A stretch of DNA of 42,133 nt from Zarea fungicola (Eukaryota; Ascomycota; Sordariomycetes; Hypocreales; Cordycipitaceae): NCBI GenBank assembly GCA_900169235.1, contig FWCC01000109.1, positions 8,433 through 50,565 of the forward strand, given 5' to 3'. Both the position numbers and the translations under genes were made by a program. How positions within the stretch are numbered: the first letter of the stretch is position 1; each line of letters begins with the position of its first letter. The notes under the pieces were generated by a model that saw only the letters and a list, made by a program, of their open reading frames with translations, was not told the origin of the DNA and searched no databases. Shown here piece by piece: positions 11,548 to 21,342 of this stretch.

Positions 11548-12510
11548 CCGTAGCAGATAACAATATACCTCACTGTTTCGTTCCATGTGACGCGACGTAC
11601 TAACTTGCCATCGCAAATCATCCGCAATATAACCATGCCTGCGTCCTAACTTTATCAGGGGTACTAAGAGCGACTATTTCCGTAGAGTAATAGCACGATG
11701 TATAAGCTCGAATGTCTCACATTACTGTGAGGAGGGACGGCTTGCCGTGGGCAACGGTACTGAACATGACAAAGCTTGGGTGCCTCAACAGGGGAGTATA
11801 AGAAAGGAGCAGCAGCTCAAACTTTCTATTTTCATTGGTTGTCGTTATTTCCTACGCGCGGCGTTGTAAGTGAAGAAAACAGTGGATTACGCAATGAAGG
11901 CTCACGGCAAACAACGTAGGCCCGCAGGCCACAGTTGGCCTATGCCTTAGTCGCATGGTGGGACTTGGGTGGCCAATTGAAAAAGACACTGATAAATTTA
12001 GCAAATCATTTTGCAGGAGTGATTGGTTGCATGGCGGTCTGTCAGGAGAACGCAATCCGTTGCAGCCATCAGGCGGCCCCCAGATCATGTCGCGCCATTT
12101 GCAAACCTTGCATCGACAGCTGGTTCATGCCCACGCCGCTAGCTTACGGTCTATCTGGCCCCGACCAGACGGGTGTGTTAAACTGTATGCTACAGCCTTT
12201 GAGTGCAACTCAAGGGAAAAACTGTGCGTTAAGATACACTGATTCCTTATCTGCATTCGAGAATGATCCTCGAAACACAATAGCAGAGTTCCTTTGCCAG
12301 TCTATCTCCGTCCCGCATATCCTGAATCGTCTGCTCCCCGTAAAGTACGGCAGAACGAGACCCAATTGTTTCGGATTTGTGCGTGTATGGCCACAATCCG
12401 TACAAATATGCATCAGCACGGGATATTTTTTTTTGCCCTCGACCTCGAAGTCCTTGCTTTGAAAATGGCACAGGCCTTTATAGTTGGCAAACTTTAATTT
12501 CTATGCCGAG
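11548..12510. other. Intergenic containing dispersed repeat copy
   Basis: Apart from the diverged repeat described separately (about 11879-12205), I see no supported gene. The overlapping frames at 11935-12497 have inconsistent composition. Confidence 0.4.
11879..12205 (+). repeat. Diverged dispersed repeat, copy A
   Basis: Two blocks match 34943-35340 in the same order and orientation. Block 1 is gtggattacgcaatgaaggc (11881) against gtggactacgcaatcaagac (34947). Block 2 runs from about 12093 (cgccatttgcaaaccttgc, then atcgacagctgg) to 12205 against 35217-35330. Block 2 looks roughly two-thirds identical by eye over about 110 bp. The spacing between blocks differs (about 220 versus 280 bp). 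Nature unknown: an old transposon piece or a decayed gene family. Confidence 0.6.
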
Positions 12511-14439
12511 TTAGCGCTGCAACCAGACGCACATGGTGTGAGTACATACCAGGAATTCAGTTACCTTCGCTAGATGATCCTCGCACGCTTTAAATGGTCT
12601 TCTTCCCTCGGGAAAAGGGTCGCCTCGCTTCTTGTTGATTACCGACTGGGCTTCGCAGTGGAGCTGTTCTAGCTCACTATCTTCCCTCTGTGAGTCTGTA
12701 TAGAGCTCTACAACTTCATACGGCAAGGGCTGCTGAAAATGATTTACAACATGTTCTCGCCTTTTCAATGTCAGTCTTCCTGCCGTCCTATTCAGGCTAC
12801 CCCTGGCATACTTAATGAGGGGAAACTTCTTGAAAAGCGTAAGCAACAGATAATATGGATGTAGAGGTTCATATTCGTCTTGACAAGAGCCTTGCTCCAA
12901 CTCAGCAGCCACATTTTGGAGCTCGCCAGGCGTGAAGTAACCCAGGTCTATGCATGTGTCAGTCCATAGCATGGTTGTCATCTGACATGGAACGAACAAC
13001 TTACTGACTAAAAGCATGGCCAACGCAACAGGGCCAACTTCCTTTGACCAATTCAACAAACATTGGAGGGTTTTGGTAGCGTTTCTCCTGGCAATCTGAA
13101 CTGACGTTAACTTTTCTCCGTAGCCGCTTAAGGTAGATGTCAATTCTTTGTCGACCGCATCGCGAAATTCAAAGGGCGAGTCCTTCAATTTGACGAGTTT
13201 GTCCTTCACTTCATTGTATTTGCCCTCCAATTTGTCGAGGTTGTCCTTCACTTCGTCGTTTTTGTCCTTCAATTTGTCGAGTTTGTCCTCCAATTCGTCG
13301 TACTTGTCCTTCAATTCGTCGTATCTCTCCTTCACCTCGTCGTATTTGTCCTTCAATTCCTCGTATCTCTCTTTCAATTCCTCGTAGTTGTCCTTCAATT
13401 CGTCGTATCTCTCCCTCAATTCGTCGTATTTATTCCTGTAATTTACTATGATCATGTCTGCCGCTGCATGAATGAGGACTTTTGTAAAATGTTTGTATCT
13501 TCTTTCCGCCTTATTCTGCTCTTTGTTCTTCTTACTCTTCTTAGCCAGCTGCATTCCATGCCAATTGGCAACGAGACGGCTGACATAATCTAACCCAAAT
13601 ATTGTTTCTTCGATTTCTCCGAGGTGCAGCACAATGGCACAAAAAGACGGCACGGCCTCTTTAGTTGCTTGCGTGGGCACAAGCAATGACCTCGCTTGCT
13701 TTGGAACAGCAGCTTTTGTCGGCACAATTTTTCGTGGAAAATTATCCAGCGCCCGCACATCTTCGTACTGTGGCGTCCTTGTTGTTCCTTGTTTTTGTTT
13801 TCTTTGTCGTTTAAAACCTGTGTTCTGGCTTTGTTGAGCTACCATTTGCTCAGCGTCAGCGTAAACATCGTTCACGTCCGAACTCGAGATGGAGACTTCA
13901 GGTTGCTGCCCCCTCATGACTTCGTCAAAGACCGCAAGAGGAATTGATATACTCTTGTTCGCATTCGCCTCGGGACCATTAGCTGTTCGAAAGACCTATG
14001 AAGTCAGCATATGTCCTTCACTTCATGAAGAGCATATTACCATAGACCAACTGTTCTTGACTGGCAAAATTTCTTCATGTTCCCCATTTTCGGAAGAAAG
14101 CTTGTCGGCACGCCATTCCCATATGATGGAAGGTGTGCTGAGATGAATGACATATACCCTTCTGGTCTTACCGCCATTTCCTGCAATGCACTGTCTGGCA
14201 AGAGCTTCCGGGTTTTCGCCAGCCGGAGCATCTGTAACAACAACAATGACTCGTGGTATTTTTTCGTTCCTATGTGCAAATTTGATGTCGGTATGGGACT
14301 CTTCCAATTCAATAAACTGGTACGCGCCTCCGCAATTGGCCAGCTGATCCGTGAACCGCCGCGCCAAAGCTGCCACGAAATGTTTCCGAAAGCCCGGAGG
14401 GAGAACGCGTGCCCCTGTGTTGTATATACGGATTTTCAT
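12511..14439 (-). CDS. Long heptad coiled-coil protein, 2-3 exons
   Basis: Exon 1 is 14439-14041 and exon 2 is 13995-12511. They are separated by a 45-bp GT...AG intron (donor gtaata, branch tgctgac) that keeps the frame, giving 627 aa. The N-terminal ~110 residues look like an alpha/beta domain (KIRIYNTGARVLPPGF, RVIVVVTDAPAGENPEALA). Residues about 323-406 form 12 uninterrupted heptads of the type YDELKDK/YEELKER, a strong coiled coil probably mediating oligomerisation. A basic stretch (QLAKKSKKNKEQNKAERR) precedes it. The C-terminal ~200 residues are a separate domain with one hydrophobic segment (VGPVALAMLLVSKLFV). A 48-nt GT...AG segment (12564-12517) near the end preserves frame and stop, so it may be an optional intron. 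Family not recognised; the layout would suit a scaffold or recognition protein, but that is inference. Confidence 0.8.
13177..13428 (-). repeat. 21-bp coding minisatellite (12 heptads)
   Basis: On the minus strand, 12 units of 21 bp each encode one heptad (YDELRER, YDELKDN, YEELKER and so on to LVKLKDS). DNA similarity between units is high at the N-terminal end and fades toward the C-terminal end (NDEVKDN, LDKLEGK). This indicates expansion by unit duplication followed by drift. Confidence 0.93.
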
Positions 14440-14974
14440 TCTCGGAAGAGTCTTGTGTGATTGACGCGTCTGGCATGTGAAGTTGCACCCAGCAGTCAGA
14501 CCCCCTCGTTCTGCTCAACAATTGGTAATCGGTGCTACCTGTCGCTCGCTAGCGGTTTCGGAAAATGCCGTAGTCAACGGGGGAAAGCACCTCTGCGTTC
14601 GGGGTTCATGATGGTGCATTCGCAGAAGGAGAGTCCGAGAGTGCCGAGCTGCACGTGTGTGGCGGTTGGTGACGTTCTTTTTGTGGGCCATTTTTGTAGC
14701 TTCACTGACAAACGAAGGTCCTTCCAGTCAGGAGATGGGGCTGCTTCCAAGGAGAAAATATCAAGATATGGACATTGAAAACAGTAAGGGTTGCTGGTGC
14801 AATTTTTGGTCCTAGCTATATCCAATGATCGACGGGCCAGTGCAGGCCATCAATTGATTCCGTGGCGGATAAATACATAGCGATCGAGCGGAACAACACT
14901 CATGCCTATATACAGGTGGAGGTGAAAGAGTTGCGAGCAATGGCCCCCGTCGCAATTTGTCCATAAAATGCTCC

Positions 14975-15220
14975 TTAATCCATTTTCTTTGACAGCTGGC
15001 TATGCGGGGATGAACCAAATTGTTCTACTTTACCCTCATGTCGCGCTTTCCTAATCTTCCCGCTACTGGGGTCTACAATCCAACTCTTCAGATCTCCAGA
15101 GCCAAGGTTAGCAGACAGGATGCTGCCTGCCCGGGCGAAACAATATGCAAGGAGCGTCATGAACACACTACGCTTGCCAATACGAAATGCGCCATCCAGC
15201 GTGTGGATGTATTGCAGCAA
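14975..15220 (-). CDS. Questionable small ORF, 81 aa
   Basis: ATG 15220 opens a frame with a hydrophobic N-terminal part (KRSVFMTLLAYCFARAGSIL) followed by a basic hydrophilic tail (SSGKIRKARHEGKVEQFG). The order resembles a protein fragment. No family is recognised and the opposite strand is open over most of it, so it may be spurious. Confidence 0.2.
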   Translation of the reverse strand: MLQYIHTLDGAFRIGKRSVFMTLLAYCFARAGSILSANLGSGDLKSWIVDPSSGKIRKARHEGKVEQFGSSPHSQLSKKMD

Positions 15221-15565
15221 TAGTAGTGATACGTTGCAAAAATCAGTCTAGAATGTGTTTTTTAAGCCAGGGCCAATAAGTAGTAGCTGACCAAGTTTTA
15301 TGGTTTTCAAGGTAGGCCGCAATCCGGTGGATGCCACAGTCTAGCGCTGTACGGAGACTGCCGATTCGTTCGTAGAGTTAGTGTCGGGTAAGATAGGTTG
15401 GCCTCGTCCCCCAGGCAACCACACCCTGTTCGAGTACCACTTCCATTGCCACGTGACAGCTTCGGCGCGGAACTCTTTCATGCAACATCCTACAGTATCT
15501 CCATGATAAGACTAGAATTCTTCAAGCAAAACTTTTGAGAAAATGCTGCTTCTTAGTGTAATTTT

Positions 15566-15581
15566 GGGGGGGGGGGGGGGG
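15566..15581 (+). repeat. G16 homopolymer
   Basis: An uninterrupted run of 16 G residues follows attttt. It lies in non-coding sequence and is prone to length variation and assembly error. Confidence 0.9.
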
Positions 15582-16090
15582 TGATTTATTAAAAGTTGCA
15601 TTGGTGTTACAACGTTGGTTGTTCCACAAAAATCGCAGAGTAGCTTTGTTCAGCAGGTCGATACAGGCGCCGCCCTGGCAAATTGACCTTTCATGCCGAA
15701 AGGTACGCAAGAGTGTGGTGGATAGAAAGCGTAGTGTCTTGAGACTGGTTAAGTACAGCCTCCGTGCCCCCTGCAGCGGTACGGCATAAATGTTCCGCGA
15801 CTTGAAGTTGGCTCTCGCGGGGGAGATTCGAAAGTGCCGGCAGATACTGTGGCGGGCGGCGGGCGAGTATTCTACCCCGTCCAAGCTAGACTCATTGCCT
15901 TGTTCAACGTCATGTTCATGGAAGAATTGTCAGCGCCGATATTGGCGGTATCGCTATTACCCTTCCATCTTTGAAAGAAATCTGTGGCATTGGATGGAAG
16001 TCCGCCAAACGTTGAACCAGCTAAGGAGTCGGCGGAACGCGCCTGAAGTCATTTGTTTGTAGTTGCAGCCCAACTCCTGAATCGAAACCG

Positions 16091-16498
16091 ATGAGAGCCA
16101 AGGGAAGGTATAAAAAATGGCGTTCCTGGGCCGGCCACAGCCACGAAACTGTTGCCCAGACTTCTACTGCCCTCTCGTTCACTCTGGCATTAATTGGCAA
16201 CGCCAGGGAGCATGTTACCGCTATCACTGTTGCCATAAAGGATAAGATGGATCTGGCTATTGGAGTCACAGTCGACTCTAGTATGCAGGTCGCATTCTTC
16301 CTCATTAGTCTCTCGGTTATCATTGGGTTGGGTATTGGTAACCCCAACATGGACCTGGCTTTGGGCGAGTTTCAGATCGCTGTGATGTTTGTTGCTGATA
16401 GTACGAGCCGCTTGCTAGAGGGATTATGGTTGATGTATCTCTATGTCATTACCGCTGTCTGCACGTTCTATACGTTTTGTATCCTTGGATCTAAGTAG
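16091..16498 (+). pseudogene. Ca2+/H+ exchanger (CAX/VCX1-like) C-terminal relic
   Basis: The 135-residue frame contains the second conserved half of vacuolar Ca2+/H+ antiporters: LIGNAREHVTAITVAIKDKM, then DLAIGVTVDSSMQVAFFLIS, then LEGLWLMYLYVITAVCTFY. The GNAxEH signature (normally GNAAEH) and the KDKMDLAIGV block, which line the cation pathway in this family, are recognisable. Intact CAX proteins have around 400 residues and 11 membrane helices; here the N-terminal half is missing. The segment between the FQIAVMFV and LEG blocks is shorter than usual, suggesting a deletion. No start or upstream exon belonging to the family was found. Most likely a non-functional gene fragment; a hAT-type MITE lies 213 bp downstream. 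Confidence 0.8.
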
Positions 16499-16711
16499 AT
16501 GCTAAAAATTTCATTGTATTTAACCTCTCCATACAGTCTACCTTATCAGTAACGATACCGGTAACCAACTGCTCCATGGCTACCTACACATTGCCACCTC
16601 TTCCTTTTCTAGCTCTGCTTCTTTTAACGTTTTTTTAATCTGGCACTTTTGTCATATTCCTGCAATATTTACAGTTCGTCCCTCTATTCTCTTCCTTCGA
16701 TTCATGAGGGG

Positions 16712-17196
16712 CAGACATCCCAGTAATGAATAATTACTAATTTTTGACATATTTTTATGTATTCTTAACGGTAGCTTCGTATTCTTATGTATTAATAGCT
16801 TAAGAATTATTATTAATATAAAATTCGGTCGCGGCTCCCAGTTGCGCTCTCAATCATCCAACCATCCTCAGCTTCGCGCCACACTGTGGCGGCCAGAGTG
16901 ACCCAGCCGCCCCAACCACTCAATGAATCATGCGACATGTGCAATGTCGTAAACACTCTTTATTATCTAGAAGCCTCAGGAAACATTTTCAAGAGGTCGG
17001 GCACCATATACTGTGTTTTATGCGGCATGCTGGGCCTGCTGGTCGAGCAACAGGGTTGTTAAGTGCAGGGTCTAAAACCCTCAAGAATTAATAATAATAT
17101 ATTCTTAAGACTTCAGCTATATTCTTTTTCTTATCCTTAAGCTTAGTAATAAATATTCATTAACCCTTAAGAATATATTTATTACTGGGATGTCTG
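16712..17196. mobile_element. hAT-type MITE, 485 bp
   Basis: The terminal inverted repeats are CAGACATCCCAGTAATgAATA (left, 16712-16732) and its near-perfect inverse at the right end (17176-17196), 20 of 21 matching. They are flanked by an 8-bp target duplication, atgagggg (16704-16711) and gtgagggg (17197-17204), with one mismatch. An 8-bp duplication and a terminus beginning CAG are hallmarks of hAT elements. Sub-terminal sequence is very AT-rich with further inverted repeats (ttaagaattattattaatat near 16799 and its inverse near 17085-17110). The core (about 16825-17062) is much richer in GC. No transposase is present. Confidence 0.88.
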
Positions 17197-17450
17197 GTGA
17201 GGGGAGAAGACAAGAAAATTTCTTCTATCAGCCCAACACGCAGATTCCTATATATACCTGCCACCAGGCCGTTCAACGAGCGCGTTAGTACAATGTAGCA
17301 TCGAATAGAAACGTATTTGTGTGAATATATGCCACTAGCCGGCCGTCGATGCATCTTGTCTTACTACCATTATAAGAGGGCTTTGGTGAGATTTACTCGC
17401 GCTCTAGAGCGGATTTCGATAGCTTTGGAAAGGAAGCACCACGTATTTAT

Positions 17451-17804
17451 TTATCTTCTCATGATCTCATTTTTTTTGTTGACACTGCTCTTGGCGGAGA
17501 CCTTGGATGGTGCACGTCTTCTCTCTTCAATTGGTGCGACAATTTTGCGGTCTCTATTATTCATAAGCTGCGTGGGCAATTTCCTTCTGTTCTCTTCTCC
17601 TTCATAGCCTTTTCCCCTCCACCTGCACGTGGTAAGTCCCTTACAATTAACTTTCACAGGGATGACTGCGAAAGTTTGATGTTCATTAAATCCAGGTTGG
17701 TAGCGGAGGATGAAGCATAGATAAAACGGCACCGTGTACGTTGACGGAACTATATGGACACTTTGAATAACAATTGCACCTCCGGAAAGAGCGCAATCAA
17801 CCAA
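17451..17804 (-). CDS. Questionable ORF, 117 aa
   Basis: The minus-strand frame has a plausible globular first half (SGGAIVIQSVHIVPSTYTVP, NEHQTFAVIPVKVNC) and a basic second half (GEENRRKLPTQL, KIVAPIEERRRAPSK). It may be the 3' end of a degraded gene. The plus strand (17317-17607) is also open and encodes a hydrophobic stretch (LLMISFFLLTLLLAE). I cannot decide between them and neither is recognised. Confidence 0.22.
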   Translation of the reverse strand: MVDCALSGGAIVIQSVHIVPSTYTVPFYLCFILRYQPGFNEHQTFAVIPVKVNCKGLTTCRWRGKGYEGEENRRKLPTQLMNNRDRKIVAPIEERRRAPSKVSAKSSVNKKNEIMRR

Positions 17805-18133
17805 CTTTACGCCGTTCCCTACTCACGTTGGAGTGCGAACCACCAAGAATCCGACTTTGGAGTAGAAGCAAGCAACCATATCCGAAATGGCATATCAATG
17901 TTCTGAATGGCACGGTTCAATGGCCGAACTAGTTCCGGATCATTACAACCCTTCACAAAAATGAGCCAGTTCAAAGCTTAACAAAAGTACGTGGCTCAAT
18001 AAGCTAAAGCAAGATGTACAGTTTGTACAGCACAGTAGGCATTATATTAATATCACCCTGCAAAGTATTTAAACCAGTCACAATCAGGATCATTATAATA
18101 CAGTGATGTGGTGATATTACTTTCCTTAAACCA

Positions 18134-18487
18134 ATGGCTTCGCACCAAGCTGAATCGCCGGCCCACACGCAACATTTGCTTGCAATACTGCAAGGATATA
18201 GCTCTCGCATAAATTCATATCGAGAACTAGCCAGAAGTCTCTCTACTCATCATGATGAGCTGAAGAAAAGCATAGAGGACTTTAAAGATCAGATCAGGTT
18301 CAATGAAGAAGAACTGGCAAGACATGCAGACTTGATCGAATGCCAGAGACACCATATTAGGACACTGGAAGATATCCGCTCAAAAGACCGAGATCGCTCG
18401 ATCGTGAATGAGGTAGAGCCTCGTATTACTTATTCTCCTATCGAGGAACTACTGCAGACATCTTATGAGGACATGTTTCCCGACTGA
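18134..18487 (+). CDS. Small coiled-coil protein, 117 aa
   Basis: A single exon starts at ATG 18134, with a TATA-like tatttaaa at 18066-18073, about 60 bp upstream. The protein is charged and alpha-helical throughout: SYRELARSLSTHHDELKKS, then IEDFKDQIRFNEEELARHA, then ECQRHHIRTLEDIRSKDRDR, with hydrophobics at heptad-like spacing. The C-terminus is acidic (IEELLQTSYEDMFPD). There is no signal peptide or cysteine pattern. It resembles the small, lineage-specific coiled-coil proteins common in fungal accessory DNA. No partner gene is adjacent. Confidence 0.7.
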   Translation: MASHQAESPAHTQHLLAILQGYSSRINSYRELARSLSTHHDELKKSIEDFKDQIRFNEEELARHADLIECQRHHIRTLEDIRSKDRDRSIVNEVEPRITYSPIEELLQTSYEDMFPD

Positions 18488-19116
18488 GTGGCGAATGTGT
18501 CGAGCATCATTACGGCCTGTCCTTTGCTTGAATTAGATGCTCAGTTAAATCTATCATATTCATCTCTTTCGCCATTCCTTTGTCTCGCCTCTGTAGTTCA
18601 AAGTCTTTAGTCTTTCATGTTCGACTTTCAACCCATTCTCTATCCAATATTCCGGCGCCATTCCGTAATTTCAATTCCGCGTCATCTCTACCCGTTTTTG
18701 GTCTCAGCCTTGTCCACCGCCACGAGCTTCTCCGTGGAGGGCCGATAACTGAAAGATAGATACTTTACAAGACATAGTATTAATACCACCGAGTCGAAGT
18801 GCCTTGCCGTCATGATTCTTTGTCCTTAACTTCCTGAACGCCCCTTTTTCGCCATAGCGGTTGAACCATACATAAATACCGTGCTTGGATTATTGGCGAT
18901 TTGAGAAAGAGGCTTCCCACCGTTGCGATAATAGCCGTCCCATATCGTGATGCCTGTTGAAAATGCGTAACCGGGCGCCTTTGGCGGCCGCCTTGTGGAA
19001 TCAGCTCTAGGAGACGCCCACACTCCTTCTTTCCTTTCCAGTTCTCTTGCTTTCACTCTTCACACGCCTGCTACCGTTGAGTCTTTCCTCTCCAAGATAG
19101 TTAGCCGACGTTGCTC
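18488..19116. other. Intergenic, no supported gene
   Basis: The minus frame 18826-19056 contains a protein-like stretch (STGITIWDGYYRNGGKPLSQ) but begins and ends in low-quality sequence. It could be another relic. Nothing else is seen. Confidence 0.35.
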
Positions 19117-19403
19117 AGAAGGGCTAGCTATCACGCAAGCCAGGTATTGGCAAGTCAAGCCTTACATTGGCCGCCGCTGGCTACTTCGACTTAGACGTCT
19201 ATGTCATGAATCTCTCCAAAATCAACAATGCGACCGTTCACAAACTCCTTAGCCAACTGCCAACACGATGCATCATCCTCTTGGAAGATGTTGATGTAAT
19301 TGAGAGCACTAAAAGTCGGGGCGACGATGGCCCTGGGCCAATTAATGAGCCGCCCGGTAACAGTGTGACTCTCTCTGGCCTTCTATATGCCATTGCCGAG
19401 TGA
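19117..19403 (+). pseudogene. BCS1-like AAA+ ATPase fragment
   Basis: From 19140 the plus frame reads PGIGKSSLTLAAAGYFDLDV (Walker A, GxxGKS), then YVMNLSKINNATVHKLLSQL, then RCIILLEDVD (Walker B), then GNSVTLSGLLYAIAE. This is the order and spacing of the nucleotide-binding half of BCS1-like mitochondrial AAA+ ATPases. RRASYHAS at 19117-19140, equivalent to the usual RRGYL segment, is in another frame, so a frameshift separates it from Walker A. The frame stops at TGA 19401 just where the sensor region should begin, and I see neither the N-terminal BCS1 domain nor the C-terminal AAA lid. A decayed fragment; BCS1-like paralogues are often amplified in fungi. Confidence 0.82.
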
Positions 19404-20200
19404 GACCGATAGAGCCGGGGATAAGCAACTGGCTGTGGTATTTGCCGATCGTGTGCCAGACACGGCAGATGGCCCAGCTAAGATCTTGTTATTTTTGATT
19501 GCACACAAGCGGTCGCCGCGAGACGCAGTTGACAACATCAGTTCCTGGTAGAAAGAGGAGTCGAAGGATTCGTTACACTGAGCCGCTAAACTTCTACGAT
19601 GAGCACAATGAGCACGTTCTGGCCTGTCGTGGGTTTTGAGCCGTTGCCTTTCTGGAAGCGGCCGTAGGGCCATCGTGAGAACTATTCTTGGATTTTGTCG
19701 TGGGCATAAGCCTTAAGGCGCGTAGCAAGCCACCAACGCGGATACCCTAGTCCTCGGTGCAAAGTTAAGGATCCAAGAATTTTCTCTACGTTTCAGAGAT
19801 GAGATTTTGACGATAAACCAACAGGACTTGTGTATCTGGGAGGGGTAGAAAAACCCTGCTGTGATCCGGACTAAGTTCAACAAATTTTACTAGTATGGAT
19901 AGCATGTATCCAAGCTCAAAGATAGGCACCGTCTAAACTCAATCAAATTCGGCCAGGTATCTCTCTACCAGCAAATTATCGTCGTCAGAGTTTTAGATTC
20001 ACTTGAATAGAATGGCGAAGGTACAAACAGCGCGCGCGTAGTGAGACATCACAAGAACGGCCACAGCCAACTTTGGATTTGGCACGCGACGAGGAGCTCA
20101 AAGCTAGCGTCAAGGTACGAGTTGTTCTCCAGAGCTTGACCCGCAGGTGTAACTATATGCACTGATGGGAGGTACAAACTCATGCCAATTTGATTATTCG

Positions 20201-20455
20201 TCAGGATGAGGCTGAGGCAAGTGACTTGTTTCCGACACCCTCTTCAATCGTACCGTGAAAGACCGTAACTGTCCGAAAGCACCTCCACTCCACGCCGCTA
20301 TCACCGCGCTTCTCCAGAACAAGGAATAGCTCTGGATTCTCAAGGACTTCTAACAATTCGAGAAGCCTTTGTTGTACAGTTTCGGCTGGCACCCGAACCG
20401 GAAAGCGCTGCAGGTTAGGATGTCGGCCAAGCCATCCACGCGCGACGTGTCGCAA
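20201..20455 (-). CDS. Questionable ORF or relic, 84 aa
   Basis: The frame reads like part of a globular protein (NLQRFPVRVPAETVQQRLLE, LLEVLENPELFLVLEKRG, VEWRCFRTVTVFHGTIEEG). It has ATG 20455 but no recognised family. It could be one exon of a degraded gene. Confidence 0.22.
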   Translation of the reverse strand: MRHVARGWLGRHPNLQRFPVRVPAETVQQRLLELLEVLENPELFLVLEKRGDSGVEWRCFRTVTVFHGTIEEGVGNKSLASASS

Positions 20456-21311
20456 AACTACATTCCGTTAGATCTGCTGTGAAGCACCCCCATTTTACAT
20501 ACCGAGAAACAAGTACATTTTACTGCGCCACCGAGGGCGCGCCCTTTAAAGTCCATGATCAGGATGGGCCTCAATCGGGGGAGATGCGCTCTAGTTGCGT
20601 GAAATGGGGTTGCGCCGCTATTTTTTCATACCAGAACCAGGTGGTTTTCTGTCTGTCTGAACGCTGCCTAGCGGCTCGCGCAGGGGAGAAGCAGAAACGT
20701 TCAAGAACCTGACGACGGCAGGGTAACGACAACTGCTCTGCATATCTAGTATTAATACTTCACAGGTTGGAATTCCCCCGAACCTCATAGTCTTGTCTGC
20801 GCTCAGTATTTTGTGCTGCAAGTCAATACTTATCTAAATAGGGCTAGCTCATTGTCTCTCCAGGAAGATTCGTCCTGTTATGGAGTTTTTGGGGAGCAAA
20901 ACGTTGAATCCTGCAACGAGACAAAACCGGCGTGCAGCCAAAAATGACTACAGAATACGCAGCCAACAGTACGCGACTTGTCAACACAACGCGGAAAGCT
21001 TGATCATAAATGTGAACTGGTTGCAAAAGTTCAAAGCAGCGCGGTGTAGGCAGCCTACACTACCCCCGCCAAGCGCCTCATTTGAGGAGGTTTGGGACTG
21101 GAAGGTACCTTGGCTCCCCACAACAAAAGGAATAATGTACATCGCCGTGCTGGCAAGGTGACGCGAGGGGTGACGCGCGATAGATGCACTGCAGGGAACC
21201 ACCCGGCCAGCCTTGTGCATGTTAGTAGGTGGGCAAGGTGCCAGCCACAGGCACTCATGGGGTCTTATTTGATGACCATACAACGTCTTACCGTATGCGT
21301 TAGTGGAGAAG

Positions 21312-21341
<30 letters not shown>
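21312..21341 (+). repeat. T11A19 homopolymer junction
   Basis: Eleven T residues are followed directly by 19 A residues, a self-complementary run. It is in non-coding sequence; the length is likely unstable or uncertain in assembly. Confidence 0.9.

Positions 21342-21342
<1 letters not shown>

Larger units (their letters stand above)
14440..16090. other. Intergenic, mostly featureless
   Basis: Contains a possible 81-aa minus-strand frame (14975-15220) and a G16 run. The rest has short overlapping frames without recognisable content; the 15522-15884 minus and 15601-16062 plus frames are not convincing. Confidence 0.45.

Noticed and set aside
11935..12497. 175-codon plus frame with scattered cysteines, considered as a secreted protein
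   Set aside because: No ATG-led signal peptide, and part of it lies in the dispersed repeat, whose other copy does not keep the frame.
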